NCBI RefSeq assembly: GCF_001653755.1
Contig: NZ_CP015125.1
Span: 2,923,501 to 2,987,500, forward strand
Direction of reading: 5' to 3'
Length of the DNA: 64,000 nucleotides
DNA from: Dokdonia donghaensis DSW-1
Lineage (GTDB): Bacteria > Bacteroidota > Bacteroidia > Flavobacteriales > Flavobacteriaceae
This document shows positions 43,568 through 52,602 of the stretch, piece by piece; position 1 is the stretch's first letter, and each line of letters opens with the position of its first letter. The notes under the pieces were generated by a model. That model worked only from the letters and a program-made list of their open reading frames with translations, was not told the origin of the DNA and did not search any database. The translations under genes were made by a program, and so were the position numbers.

Positions 43568-43990
43568 TTATTGCTCCATTAAAAAATTCTCAATTGCAAG
43601 ATCATAGCTTTTAAGCCCAAAACCTACAATGATACCCTTAGCATACTTAGATAAGTATGAGTGATGTCTAAACTCCTCTCTCGCAAAAGTATTTGAGATA
43701 TGCACCTCTATTACCGGTATCGAGATAGACGCCACTGCATCTCCTAGACCCACAGAGGTATGTGTATAAGCCGCGCCATTGAGTACTACCCCATTAAAGC
43801 TTTCATTTGCCTCGTGCAATTTTGAGATAAGCTCACCTTCTATATTACTTTGATAATAACTAAGCTCCGTGTCCTTAAACTTAAACTGTAATTGCGTAAA
43901 ATAATCTTCAAAAGTTTCAGAACCGTAAATTTCTGGTTCGCGCTTCCCTAGCATATTAAGATTAGGGCCGTTTATTATAAGAATTTTCAT
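43568..43990 (-). CDS. aroQ: Type II 3-dehydroquinate dehydratase
   Basis: Shikimate-pathway enzyme. 140 residues with ILIINGPNLNMLGKREPEIYG, the lid Arg/Tyr region, LNGAAYTHTSVGLGDA (catalytic His) and VEVHISNTFAREEFRHHSYLS. I start at 43990 (MKILIINGPNLN); the frame runs 12 codons further upstream, but that stretch is encoded by the palindromic repeat (LSRKR) and is not family sequence. Confidence 0.95.
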   Translation of the reverse strand: MKILIINGPNLNMLGKREPEIYGSETFEDYFTQLQFKFKDTELSYYQSNIEGELISKLHEANESFNGVVLNGAAYTHTSVGLGDAVASISIPVIEVHISNTFAREEFRHHSYLSKYAKGIIVGFGLKSYDLAIENFLMEQ

Positions 43991-44008
43991 AAAATATTGT
44001 TGTGATAT

Positions 44009-44026
44009 ACGCTTTCGCGAAAGCAT
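44009..44026. repeat. 18-bp palindrome, copy 18
   Basis: ACGCTTTCGCGAAAGCAT, one change in the right arm; 18 bp upstream of the aroQ ATG. Confidence 0.92.
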
Positions 44027-44050
44027 AAAAATACAGTAATCTCACGCATA

Positions 44051-44076
44051 AAAAAAGCGCCTCATATCGAGGCGCT
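44051..44076 (-). terminator. Terminator of the PorT-type barrel gene
   Basis: Minus strand: AGCGCCTC / GAGGCGCT, loop of five, then TTTTTT. Confidence 0.75.
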
Positions 44077-44101
44077 CTTCTACATTTATCTCTATTAAAT
44101 T

Positions 44102-44710
44102 TTAAAATGCAAATCCAGCTCCTATCATAAATACTCTATTACGAGCGTCTATATCAAAACCACCCAGATCTTCACTACTAAAAACGTCAGAAAGACCTAA
44201 ATTATAACGTGCATTAAAAAACAAACCATTGTTTAATTTATAACCTAAACCACCTACAACGCCAAAATCAATAGTGTTTATGGCATCACTATTAAAGTTT
44301 ATATCGCCAGAGTCTCCATCAGGATTAGAATCAATCTCGCTGTTTATGTTAAACCCTATTTGCGGCCCTACTTCACCATAAAACCCATCTACAAAATAAT
44401 ATTTTGCGAGTACAGGCACATTTATATAGTCTAGTTGAAACTCTATATCATCTGCATTGTCATTGCTTTGGATATCATACCCTTGCCCTGAATAATACAC
44501 CTCTGGCTGAAGTGAAAATTTATCTGTTAATGGCACCTCTACAAATCCTCCTATATGAAAACTTGTTCTCGCATCTGGATCATCAAAATCATCACCTCCT
44601 ACGGTTGCAAAGTTAACGCCTCCTTTTGCTCCAAACGACACCTCATCTTGAGCCTGAACTGTTGCTACAGATAATAAAATGGCACTTGCTACTACAATTA
44701 ATTTTTTCAT
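44102..44710 (-). CDS. Outer-membrane beta-barrel protein, PorT-like
   Basis: 202 residues, signal peptide ending VQAQ, then an eight-stranded barrel pattern: FGAKGGVNFATVGG, FHIGGFVEVPLTDKFSLQPEVYYSGQG, LDYINVPVLAKYYF, FYGEVGPQIGFNI, FGVVGGLGYKLNNGLFFNARYNLGL, ending in VFMIGAGFAF. This is the common PorT/OMP_b-brl_2 family, not the T9SS PorT itself. Function unknown. Confidence 0.85.
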   Translation of the reverse strand: MKKLIVVASAILLSVATVQAQDEVSFGAKGGVNFATVGGDDFDDPDARTSFHIGGFVEVPLTDKFSLQPEVYYSGQGYDIQSNDNADDIEFQLDYINVPVLAKYYFVDGFYGEVGPQIGFNINSEIDSNPDGDSGDINFNSDAINTIDFGVVGGLGYKLNNGLFFNARYNLGLSDVFSSEDLGGFDIDARNRVFMIGAGFAF

Positions 44711-44734
44711 TTGATTTCTTTTTTAAAGTTTATA

Positions 44735-44742
44735 CAAAGCTA
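44735..44742 (-). promoter_or_regulatory. Candidate -7 box for the barrel gene
   Basis: TAGCTTTG on the minus strand matches TAnnTTTG, 24 bp before the ATG. No -33 TTG. Confidence 0.3.
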
Positions 44743-44858
44743 CCCAGCGAGTTGTTAATATGGTGTTACGCCCATTGTAAACAGTTGTTAAATGAATTTT
44801 ACGTTCAAAATGCCTTAATAGGTTTTAAAAGTTAATGTGAGGTTGTATTTTCACTTAC

Positions 44859-45761
44859 GTGAAATGGGAGACCGCAATAACTAATTATAAAAATTACCTA
44901 CGCATAGAGCGTAGCCTGTCTGACAATACCATAGACAATTATGCCCGTGACCTAAAAAAGCTCACACGCTACCTTGAGCAACTAGACAAGCCTATAGACC
45001 CTCTACAGATTACTCGTGAAGATTTGCAAGAATTTATTTATACCATTGCAAAAGAAGTTCAAGCGAGATCACAAGCACGTGTTATCTCTGGTCTTAAAGG
45101 TTTTTTTAATTATCTAGTTTTTGAAGATTATCGCACAGATAACCCTATAGATCTTATAGAATCGCCAAAAATAGGTCGCAAGCTACCAGACACCTTATCT
45201 GAAGAAGAAATAGACGCCCTTATAGATGCCATAGACCTAGGTAAACCTCAAGGAGAACGCAATAGAGCAATGCTAGAGACACTCTATTCTTGCGGGCTAC
45301 GTGTGACAGAGCTTATCTCTCTTAAGCTTTCTGATCTATACTTTGAAGAAGGTTTTATAAACGTTGTAGGTAAAGGAGATAAGCAACGTTTTGTCCCTAT
45401 AAGCGAGCATACCCAGAAGTATATTAATATCTATCGTAATGAACTGCGCAATCACTTAGATGTAAAACCAGAGCACGTAGATATTTTATTTTTAAATAGA
45501 CGTGGGAGACAGCTCACCAGAGCAATGATTTTTACCATTATTAAAGATCTTGCGGTCAAGGCGGGTATAAAGAAAAATATAAGTCCGCATACGTTTAGAC
45601 ACAGCTTTGCTACGCACTTGTTACAAAATGGCGCCGACTTAAGAAGTATACAACAAATGCTAGGTCACGAGAGTATCACCACCACAGAAATCTATATGCA
45701 CGTAGACCGTAATGACCTCGCCCGTGAGATGGCAAAATTTCACCCACGTGGTAAAGAATAA
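44859..45761 (+). CDS. xerD: Tyrosine recombinase XerD
   Basis: Resolves chromosome dimers at dif together with XerC under FtsK control. 300 residues: N-terminal SAM-like core-binding domain (1-90) and catalytic domain with Arg148, Lys172, His244, Arg247, His270 and nucleophile Tyr279. GTG start. No phage or integron genes are adjacent, so this is the housekeeping enzyme rather than an element's integrase. Confidence 0.94.
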   Translation: MKWETAITNYKNYLRIERSLSDNTIDNYARDLKKLTRYLEQLDKPIDPLQITREDLQEFIYTIAKEVQARSQARVISGLKGFFNYLVFEDYRTDNPIDLIESPKIGRKLPDTLSEEEIDALIDAIDLGKPQGERNRAMLETLYSCGLRVTELISLKLSDLYFEEGFINVVGKGDKQRFVPISEHTQKYINIYRNELRNHLDVKPEHVDILFLNRRGRQLTRAMIFTIIKDLAVKAGIKKNISPHTFRHSFATHLLQNGADLRSIQQMLGHESITTTEIYMHVDRNDLAREMAKFHPRGKE

Positions 45762-45800
45762 CTAGACTTAGCAGTTATATGATATGAAAGAGGTTTTATT

Positions 45801-45818
45801 ACGCTTTCGCGAAAGCGT
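45801..45818. repeat. 18-bp palindrome, copy 19 (perfect)
   Basis: Between the convergent stops of xerD and the M24 peptidase gene; no separate T-tailed hairpin is evident here. Confidence 0.95.
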
Positions 45819-45826
45819 ACTTACCA

Positions 45827-47140
45827 CTAGTCTACAAGCATAAGTTCTTCTTGTCGTCCAGAGACGTATCTAAAACCGTCTTCACCCCAAAAGCCTGCTT
45901 CTTCTAGCATAATACGTATGTCTTTATTCCACTCTGGTATTTTTACCGTCGTATTAAGCTCTATGGCGTAGCCCGTATTTTCATAAAGCGGGTAATCACC
46001 AGTACCGGGCACACCACCTTGAGAATCCCACATACCTATAGTAGGCCCCGCAGCGTGACCATACATCCCTAGTGGATGTGTATAAATAGATGGTCTCAAG
46101 CCTGCTTCTTTACCTTCTTTAAGTGCAGCGAGTAAAATCTCGTTGCCAGATCTACCCGTTTCAAAATTTGAGGTGAGTATGTCTTGTATCTTATTACCGT
46201 CTTTAAAGGCTTTTATTAAGAAGTCTGGCGCTTTTGTCTCACCATCCTTTGGCACATAAGCGTGCTGCTGGCAGTCTGTATTGAGACGTAAGTAAGTGAT
46301 CCCAAAATCACAGTGTATTAAATCTCCCTTTTGTATAATCTTACCCTCTGGCCTGTTTGAGAAAGAAACGATGTGACTTTCTAGCTTCTCTTCTGAGCGC
46401 TGTATATCTACCGTAGGGTGAAACCAGGTCTCAAGTCCCATATCTGTAACGCGCTGTCTTAGGTACCACACCACATCATCTGTACTAGTTACGCCTGGCG
46501 TTATAACCTTTGCGCTAAAGGCATCTTTTATAATATCGTGTGTTATATCTACTAGCTGCTCAAAGTAGCCTACCTCTAGAGCAGTACGAGTTTCTAACCA
46601 GCCTACTGCAAGCTGCTCTGCAGAGACTACTTTTACTTGTTGTGCACGAGTTAGTCTACTTATAAAAGCATCATAATCTGTTTTTACAACACCATCTGCC
46701 AGCCCATAATTATCTGAGTAGTTGAGACCTATTTTAGAAGGGTTACGTTTTTCTATAATCTCTAGTAGTCGCTGCCACTGGTCTGGTTGCTTTTCTTTAT
46801 CCCAGGCAGAGATAATATTTTTACCCACATTATAACGAGCTACTGCCAGTTTTTCTATCGTGTTTGCCTCTTTATCTCTGTAAAAAACTAAGATCGTTCT
46901 CCTACGGGCGTTGAGCCAGGTAGATGGTAACATTGTTTTAAGTACCGGATCTTCATTATATTCTCTAGAGATAACCACCCACATATCTATATCTGCACGA
47001 TCCATAAGCTTAGGGAGTAAGTTATTAAACCTATCTGCCAGTACCTCATCTATTACAGTTGCTCTATCTCTTTCTGATAAAACTTGACTGGTGCTAATGG
47101 TTGTTATAAATAAAAGAGCGAGTACTATTAATCTTCTCAT
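45827..47140 (-). CDS. Secreted M24 family metallopeptidase
   Basis: 437 residues with a signal peptide (ending ISTSQ). N-terminal creatinase-like domain (about 35-180), then the pita-bread domain: LIHCDFGITYLRLNTDCQQHAYV gives the two Asp ligands, HPLGMYGHAAGP the His, YAIELNTTV and a later Glu the rest. Similar to Xaa-Pro aminopeptidases; export suggests peptide scavenging in the periplasm. Ligand spacing is slightly unusual for M24, so activity is likely but not certain. Confidence 0.85.
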   Translation of the reverse strand: MRRLIVLALLFITTISTSQVLSERDRATVIDEVLADRFNNLLPKLMDRADIDMWVVISREYNEDPVLKTMLPSTWLNARRRTILVFYRDKEANTIEKLAVARYNVGKNIISAWDKEKQPDQWQRLLEIIEKRNPSKIGLNYSDNYGLADGVVKTDYDAFISRLTRAQQVKVVSAEQLAVGWLETRTALEVGYFEQLVDITHDIIKDAFSAKVITPGVTSTDDVVWYLRQRVTDMGLETWFHPTVDIQRSEEKLESHIVSFSNRPEGKIIQKGDLIHCDFGITYLRLNTDCQQHAYVPKDGETKAPDFLIKAFKDGNKIQDILTSNFETGRSGNEILLAALKEGKEAGLRPSIYTHPLGMYGHAAGPTIGMWDSQGGVPGTGDYPLYENTGYAIELNTTVKIPEWNKDIRIMLEEAGFWGEDGFRYVSGRQEELMLVD

Positions 47141-47178
47141 AAGGTGATCTGTTTTATGGACTTAAATGTACTAAAAAC

Positions 47179-47212
47179 AAAAAGGAGCATTTTAAAAAAA
47201 ATGCTCCTTTTT
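47179..47212 (-). terminator. Terminator of the 47234-47725 gene
   Basis: Stem AAAAAGGAGCAT / ATGCTCCTTTTT closed further by TTT/AAA; T run on the minus strand. Confidence 0.85.
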
Positions 47213-47233
47213 ATAAACTGAGATTAATAAATA

Positions 47234-47725
47234 CTATTTACCATCGTCATCTTTATTCTTTTTACGCTTTTTCTTCTTGCGCTTCTCTTGCCTTTTCTCT
47301 TTATCGTATTTCTTTTTTTCTTTACCAAACTCCTCTTCAGTAAGGATTTTTTCTACTTGCTCTTCTGTAAAAACTTCTTTTAAAGACGTTTCAAATTTTT
47401 TGCGCTCTGCATTAATAAGCTCTCTTTTTGCATCAAATTTGAGATTCTCATCATACCCTATATCTACTGTGGCTGTATAATAATCTTTGAGGTAACTTTT
47501 AAGCACTTCTTTTGTAAAGACATCTATATCAAGTATTTCTTGATACATATCTGCACGTTCTATACTAAGTAAATTTACGTCTGGCTTTTCTGGTTCTCCA
47601 GCGTCTTGCTGTCTTGCAGGTGGTGAGTATCCACGTTGCCCTCTCTGTATACTCCCGAGGTTTTGTGCATATATGGTAGACGAGCCAGCGATTAAAAAGA
47701 TAAGTGCGAATAAACGAAAATTCAT
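47234..47725 (-). CDS. Secreted protein with Spy/CpxP-like helices and lysine-rich tail
   Basis: 163 residues from the ATG at 47725, which opens a signal peptide (MNFRLFALIFLIAGSSTIYAQ); 16 upstream codons in frame look non-coding. The mature part has a Gly/Arg/Pro-rich lead (RGQRGYSPPARQ), a helical core (YQEILDIDVFTKEVLKSYLKDYY, RELINAERKKFETSLKEVFTEEQVEKIL) recalling periplasmic Spy/CpxP chaperones, and a strikingly basic C-terminus (KKKKRKKNK). Family assignment is tentative. Confidence 0.6.
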   Translation of the reverse strand: MNFRLFALIFLIAGSSTIYAQNLGSIQRGQRGYSPPARQQDAGEPEKPDVNLLSIERADMYQEILDIDVFTKEVLKSYLKDYYTATVDIGYDENLKFDAKRELINAERKKFETSLKEVFTEEQVEKILTEEEFGKEKKKYDKEKRQEKRKKKKRKKNKDDDGK

Positions 47726-47797
47726 TGTTCTATATTTTGTGCAAATATGCATATTTATTTTTTCTTTTCTCATTTCAATAATGATGCCTAACTATTT

Positions 47798-48511
47798 CTA
47801 ATCCTTAATTACATCTAAAATTTCTGGCAAAATAGAAAGTGCCGTGAGTGCAATAGCACCCCCTAGATTTTTGTGCTCTGCGGCTTTTGCCTGCTTGCGT
47901 TGTGCTCTTTGCGCTTGTCTCTCTTCTTTTGGTGTCGTTGTAACCTTGGCTACCTCAACCTCTTGTGCTACAAGATTTGTCTCGCTTACTTTTTTATAAA
48001 CACTAGTAACAGACTTTGCTTGCGCTGGCTCTTGATGCACACCACTACCACGTATCATTATCACATTACTCACTACATCTTCATCATAATTTGCTTCTGT
48101 AAGATCATATGCCAGTGCTATACCATCTGCCCCACTAACCTCTTTAAATAAGCCAGAAAACAGCTTCTGCACTCCTTCCTCTATCACTTTGTTTACGCTT
48201 ACCTCTGTAAACGGTAATACAACTGCACTTACAGCACCATAGGTTCCTATAGCAATTTTATCTTCTGGCTCAAGTCTCTTTGTGAGTAGTTTTACACCTT
48301 GCTCAATATAAAATTTGTGATCTTGATGTATACCTGCACTGCCCGTCTCTACAAGTATATAAACCTGAACCGGATCATCTGCCGGATAATTATCTGCCGC
48401 ATAGGTGATTAATTGTTCGGCTTTGAGTACCGTTGTTTGGGTTTGATCTTGAGTCTGCGCAGTCATTTGCATCATTACAAAAAGGACTACTGCCTGTGCT
48501 AGATATTTCAT
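47798..48511 (-). CDS. Secreted protein with degenerate vWA-like fold
   Basis: 237 residues, signal peptide ending MTAQ. Residues 45-155 follow the strand/helix order of a von Willebrand A domain (VQVYILVETGSAGI, LEPEDKIAIGTYG, VSNVIMIRGSG), but the MIDAS DxSxS is replaced by ETGSA and the later Asp by RGS, so metal binding is doubtful. A basic, Ala/Gln-rich linker (EERQAQRAQRKQAKAAEHK) precedes a short hydrophobic C-terminus. It ends 72 bp before the Spy-like gene and may share its transcript. Confidence 0.55.
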   Translation of the reverse strand: MKYLAQAVVLFVMMQMTAQTQDQTQTTVLKAEQLITYAADNYPADDPVQVYILVETGSAGIHQDHKFYIEQGVKLLTKRLEPEDKIAIGTYGAVSAVVLPFTEVSVNKVIEEGVQKLFSGLFKEVSGADGIALAYDLTEANYDEDVVSNVIMIRGSGVHQEPAQAKSVTSVYKKVSETNLVAQEVEVAKVTTTPKEERQAQRAQRKQAKAAEHKNLGGAIALTALSILPEILDVIKD

Positions 48512-48619
48512 ACTTGCTTGGTTTTAAATTCAGTATAAACTTATCTCAAATGTGATTTACACCCTATTAGTAATGAGTAAATGAGCCTTGGTGTTGAGTA
48601 AAGTGGTATGAATGTGATT

Positions 48620-48637
48620 ACGCTTTCGCGAAAGCGT
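48620..48637. repeat. 18-bp palindrome, copy 20 (perfect)
   Basis: Nine bases downstream of the menE stop. Confidence 0.95.
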
Positions 48638-48646
48638 ACTTAAAAC

Positions 48647-49747
48647 CTATATCGTATCTAGGTATTTTGTTAAGGTCTGACCTCGCTGAATTTTACCAGT
48701 GCTAGTACGCTGAAATTGAGGAACCGAAATAATTCTACGAGGAAACTCATAAGGCTTAAACACCTTCATATCTTCTTCACTAATGTGAAAATCGTATTGT
48801 TCTTCTTGCTCTACAAAGAGAACTAACTGTTCTCCCAGACGATCATCTGGCATACCTGTAATGAAGTAAGGTACATCTACATAGGTAGCTAGTTTTCCTT
48901 CTACTTGCTCTGGATGTAATTTAACACCACCACTGTTAATGACATTATCTATGCGGCCTAGCCAGATAAATTTTTTATAGGTTATAATTTTTACAATATC
49001 ATTAGTCACCACAGGATCTGAGCTCACGTACGGTGCTTTTATTACTAAGCAACTGCGCTCATCTGCCTCTATAGTTACTTTATCTAGTACTTTAAAAGGT
49101 ATAAGGCTGTCTTTATTCTTTTTTGAGTTGACACGCCTCGCGGCTATATGAGTTACGGTTTCTGTCATTCCGTAAGTTTCATAGATCTTTGTTGCGAGTC
49201 CCTGCACTCTACTTTTAAGCGCTGGTGAAATTGCTCCTCCACCTACAATGAGTTTTGAGAGCAGATGCAATCTAGACAGAGAGTTATCTAGTTGAAAAGG
49301 TGTCATAGCACAAAAGTCGTATCTCCTGTATATATTATCTAACGGATTTGACTTAGGTTGTGCCATATCAATACGCCAGCCTAAAACCATTGCTCGTACA
49401 AGCATCATTTTACCTGCTATATAATGTGCTGGCAAACATAAAAGAGCTGTGGTTTTTTCATAAACATCAAAGTGCTTTGCCGTAGCTCTAGCACTATTAA
49501 TCATATGAAGCTTATCTATTTTAATAGGCTTAGGGTCACCGGTAGAACCAGAAGTTTGTACGGTTACGTACTTCTTTTTATCAAGCCACTCTAGTAAAAA
49601 CTCGCCTACAGACTCCTCATAAGGTTCTCCTTCTTTTATAAAACCATAGGCCTGCGCTTTGAGCGTGGCCTTTGTATGAGAAGATCCGTTAAGTTTAAAC
49701 TTAGGGTGCAAAAATTTATGTCTATCTGTTGCATATAACATATGCAT
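48647..49747 (-). CDS. menE: o-Succinylbenzoate-CoA ligase-like AMP-binding protein
   Basis: ANL-superfamily ligase of menaquinone synthesis. 366 residues, shorter than the 450-490 of E. coli or Bacillus MenE, as in other Bacteroidota. P-loop VQTSGSTGDPKPIKI, adenylation motif YGMTETVTHIA, hinge IWLGRIDNVINSGGVKLHPEQVE and C-terminal Lys in TGKIQRGQ. The role follows from the menC homologue two genes upstream on the same strand. A second ATG two codons in is equally possible. Confidence 0.88.
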   Translation of the reverse strand: MHMLYATDRHKFLHPKFKLNGSSHTKATLKAQAYGFIKEGEPYEESVGEFLLEWLDKKKYVTVQTSGSTGDPKPIKIDKLHMINSARATAKHFDVYEKTTALLCLPAHYIAGKMMLVRAMVLGWRIDMAQPKSNPLDNIYRRYDFCAMTPFQLDNSLSRLHLLSKLIVGGGAISPALKSRVQGLATKIYETYGMTETVTHIAARRVNSKKNKDSLIPFKVLDKVTIEADERSCLVIKAPYVSSDPVVTNDIVKIITYKKFIWLGRIDNVINSGGVKLHPEQVEGKLATYVDVPYFITGMPDDRLGEQLVLFVEQEEQYDFHISEEDMKVFKPYEFPRRIISVPQFQRTSTGKIQRGQTLTKYLDTI

Positions 49748-49804
49748 TAAAAATAAGTCTTACTTGTAAAATATAAGTTAGTAAGATGTAAACCTTGTAT
49801 TAAA

Positions 49805-50719
49805 TTATGAAATAGTAGTGGCTGGTGGGTGTACTGCACCTGTTAATTTTTCTTTCCAGTTAGACCATTTATATTTTTTGGCTAGTATGAAAAGAAATAT
49901 AGGGTAGACTATAAGTACTGGTAGTACGAGCTCCACACCCGTATCTGCCTGACCTACAGATTTAAAAATAGCATCTGTTTGCAATGCTGAGTACTCATAG
50001 GTAAGTAATGTTGCTGCTAGTAAGTTATTGCCAAAATGAAAACCTAGAGCTAACTCCATACCATCATCCATAAGTGTCATTATACCTAATAGCAAGCCAG
50101 TACCTATGTAGAAGACCATAGTGATTGCCCCCAGCTCTGCAACTTCTGGATTTGCCCAATGAAAAATACCAAAAAGTACCGATGTCAATACAAGTGGGAA
50201 CCACCTATTGCGGGCCATTATACCTACTTGTTGCATCACATACCCTCTAAAAAGGTACTCCTCTAGACCTATCTGAAAAGGAAAAAACACTAAACCTATA
50301 AGAACTAGTATACCAAACTTAGAACTATCAAACTGTAGTACATAATCTTCTGGTGTCATATAATATACAATCCCAAAACTTACCACTGTATAAATAAACA
50401 CCATCATAAAACTAAAGAAAATGCGACTCCAGTCTACTTTCTTCCTTGCTGTTGTTAAGCTCAATATGCTGCGTTTATGTAGTGCCCACACTAGTAAAAA
50501 CAGCACTGCCAGAATAGGAATAAATACGGCAAGGTTAAATGCGAGCAATAAATTTTTTGATTTAAAAAGTCTCATCATATCATCCATCGCAGCTTGCGGG
50601 TCTACATCTACAAAAAGGAAAAACAACAGGTTTGAAATAAAAATACCCATTGTAAGTATGCTGGTTATGACAAATTTCCAAGTTTCGTTTTCTCCTTTAT
50701 AGGCTTGCTCTATAAACAT
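49805..50719 (-). CDS. CPBP family intramembrane protease
   Basis: 304 residues, about eight membrane helices. Catalytic motifs of the CAAX-protease/bacteriocin-processing family: EEYLFRGYVM, FGIFHWANPE and FHFGNNLLAA. Family members are glutamic intramembrane peptidases; substrate unknown. It sits between menC (3 bp) and menE (57 bp), an arrangement I associate with other flavobacteria, though a link to menaquinone is unproven. Confidence 0.88.
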   Translation of the reverse strand: MFIEQAYKGENETWKFVITSILTMGIFISNLLFFLFVDVDPQAAMDDMMRLFKSKNLLLAFNLAVFIPILAVLFLLVWALHKRSILSLTTARKKVDWSRIFFSFMMVFIYTVVSFGIVYYMTPEDYVLQFDSSKFGILVLIGLVFFPFQIGLEEYLFRGYVMQQVGIMARNRWFPLVLTSVLFGIFHWANPEVAELGAITMVFYIGTGLLLGIMTLMDDGMELALGFHFGNNLLAATLLTYEYSALQTDAIFKSVGQADTGVELVLPVLIVYPIFLFILAKKYKWSNWKEKLTGAVHPPATTIS

Positions 50720-50722
50720 AAA

Positions 50723-51757
50723 TTATATTTTAAAATCCCAAGATAGCTCAGGGTTCATTTTTAAGGTTCCGTTTGTTACTTCTAGTGGCGAAGATATATT
50801 ATTTGTAAATAGGCTCCCCGTGCCTAGACCTTGAGGTCCTCCTGCACCTAGTTTATACGTCCACTGGGCTATGGCATTAAGCCCTATATTACTCTCAAGA
50901 GCAGAGGTTATCCACCAGCCTATGTTGCGATTATTTGCAGCTTCTATCCACTCCTCGCTACCTTTAAAACCTCCTACAAAGCTAGGTTTTAAAATTATAT
51001 ATTGTGGTTTAATACTGTCTAGCACCTTGTGCTTATCTTCAAGGTTTGTTACACCTATTAACTCTTCATCTAGTGCAATAGGTACTGGCGTACTCGCACA
51101 GAGTGCAGCCATATCATCCCATTGCTTTGTAGCGATAGGTTGCTCAATAGAGTGTATCTCAAGAGCTGCAAGTTCTTCTAATACACTTTGAACCGTTTCC
51201 TTTGTAAAACCTCCATTTGCATCTACTCTTAATGTAAGCTCACTTGCACTATGATCTTTACGTATGGCAGATAGGACAGCTAGCTCTTCTTTAAAATCTA
51301 TCGCTCCTATCTTCATTTTAATGCAATTGAAACCTTGTGCTATTTTTTCTGAGACTTGCTCCCGCATAAAGGACTCATCTCCCATCCACACCAAGCCATT
51401 AATGGAGATTGCTTCTTCACCTCTTGTAAATGACGAGGGATATATATGATAAGGATTTTGTGATTTAAGAGACATAAATGCCATTTCTACACCAGCTTGT
51501 ATACTGGGAAAATCTCTTAGTGCTTCCCATAATTTATCTGGACCCTGTGAGATGTGATCACACGTCCATTTAAGCATAGACTCATACTCTGGAACATCAT
51601 CATAACTAAGACTCCTTAAAATACCGCACTCCCCTACACCATAATTCTTGCCATCTTGTATAATTAAATACCAGGTCTCTTTTGTGCGTAATACACCTCT
51701 AGAGGTGCCACTAGGTCTTTTAAACTCTAGTATATGTTTTTTATAGCTTGCTTTCAA
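50723..51757 (-). CDS. menC: o-Succinylbenzoate synthase (enolase superfamily)
   Basis: Dehydrates SHCHC to o-succinylbenzoate in menaquinone synthesis. 344 residues: capping domain with GVGECGIL, barrel with KMKIGA (catalytic Lys), RVDANGGF, SIEQPIA, IALDEEL and ILKPSFVGG supplying metal ligands and the second Lys. TTG start at 51757 (MKASYKKHIL). First gene of menC-CPBP-menE. Some enolase-superfamily enzymes are promiscuous for N-acylamino acids, but menE nearby supports MenC. Confidence 0.88.
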   Translation of the reverse strand: MKASYKKHILEFKRPSGTSRGVLRTKETWYLIIQDGKNYGVGECGILRSLSYDDVPEYESMLKWTCDHISQGPDKLWEALRDFPSIQAGVEMAFMSLKSQNPYHIYPSSFTRGEEAISINGLVWMGDESFMREQVSEKIAQGFNCIKMKIGAIDFKEELAVLSAIRKDHSASELTLRVDANGGFTKETVQSVLEELAALEIHSIEQPIATKQWDDMAALCASTPVPIALDEELIGVTNLEDKHKVLDSIKPQYIILKPSFVGGFKGSEEWIEAANNRNIGWWITSALESNIGLNAIAQWTYKLGAGGPQGLGTGSLFTNNISSPLEVTNGTLKMNPELSWDFKI

Positions 51758-51990
51758 AAGTCAATTTTTATCGTAAAAATAGCTATTGCTGTCCACTCTT
51801 AACGCTAGTATGAGCAGACATTATTAGGTTTTAACCTATTAAAAATCGCTCTTTTAACACCATTATCCTATGTGTGCATAGTTTAATAAATAGTTATCAA
51901 GAACAAATTATTGATTCAAAAAATTGTATTTTATTGATTTTCAATATCTTAAAAATAAATTTTATGTAACTATTTTTTAATGACAAATAA

Positions 51991-52021
51991 TTTGTATTGC
52001 TATAAAAAATAGGTAGATTTA
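51991..52021 (+). promoter_or_regulatory. Candidate yqgE promoter
   Basis: TTTG (51991-51994), 19 bp, TAGATTTA (52014-52021): one base off the -7 consensus with exact spacing, 20 bp before the ATG. Confidence 0.4.
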
Positions 52022-52041
52022 GTTTACAAAAGGCGATAAAT

Positions 52042-52602
52042 ATGACTAAACTACCGACCAAAGGACAATTATTAGTTGCCGAGCCATCCGTAATACGGGA
52101 TGTTTCTTTCACCAGATCTGTAATTCTACTAGCAGACCATAATGAAGAGGGATCTGTAGGTTTTATACTTAACAAACCTCTAGATGTTACCCTTCCAGAT
52201 TTAATAGAAGGAATGGAAGAATGCGAGATACCCATTTATAATGGAGGTCCTGTAGAGCAAGAAAATTTATATTTTATACACACAGCGCCAGAGCTTATAG
52301 AAGGAAGCCTAGAGATCTCTTCTGGAATATATTGGGGAGGTGACTTTCAACGTGCTGTAGATCTTATACTCGCAAAAGAAATAAGCTGCGATAACATAAA
52401 ATTCTTTTTAGGTTACAGTGGCTGGGGAAGTAAGCAACTTGATCAAGAAATAAGTGAGCACAGTTGGGTTATCACAAAAAATAATTTGTGTAAAGAACTC
52501 CTTAAGAGCAATCACCTTGCATTGTGGAGTGATAAGTTGAGAGAACTGGGTGGATCTTATGCATTATGGTCTAATGCTCCTGCAAATCCTCAATATAACT
52601 AG
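52042..52602 (+). CDS. yqgE: YqgE/AlgH family protein
   Basis: 186 residues of the conserved UPF0301 fold: GQLLVAEPSVIRDVSFTRSVILLADHNEEGSVGFILNKPL, YNGGPVEQENLYFIH, and YSGWGSKQLDQEI. The biochemical function is unknown; in pseudomonads AlgH affects alginate regulation. The stop overlaps the convergent pabC-like stop within the tetranucleotide CTAG. Confidence 0.92.
   Translation: MTKLPTKGQLLVAEPSVIRDVSFTRSVILLADHNEEGSVGFILNKPLDVTLPDLIEGMEECEIPIYNGGPVEQENLYFIHTAPELIEGSLEISSGIYWGGDFQRAVDLILAKEISCDNIKFFLGYSGWGSKQLDQEISEHSWVITKNNLCKELLKSNHLALWSDKLRELGGSYALWSNAPANPQYN

Noticed and set aside
43991..44026. Twelve-codon N-terminal extension of aroQ
   Set aside because: It is encoded by the palindromic repeat (LSRKR) and lacks family similarity; the enzyme starts at MKILIINGPNLN.
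44859..45761. xerD as a phage or integrative-element integrase
   Set aside because: Size and sequence are those of housekeeping XerD, with no element genes or att duplications near it or the tRNA.
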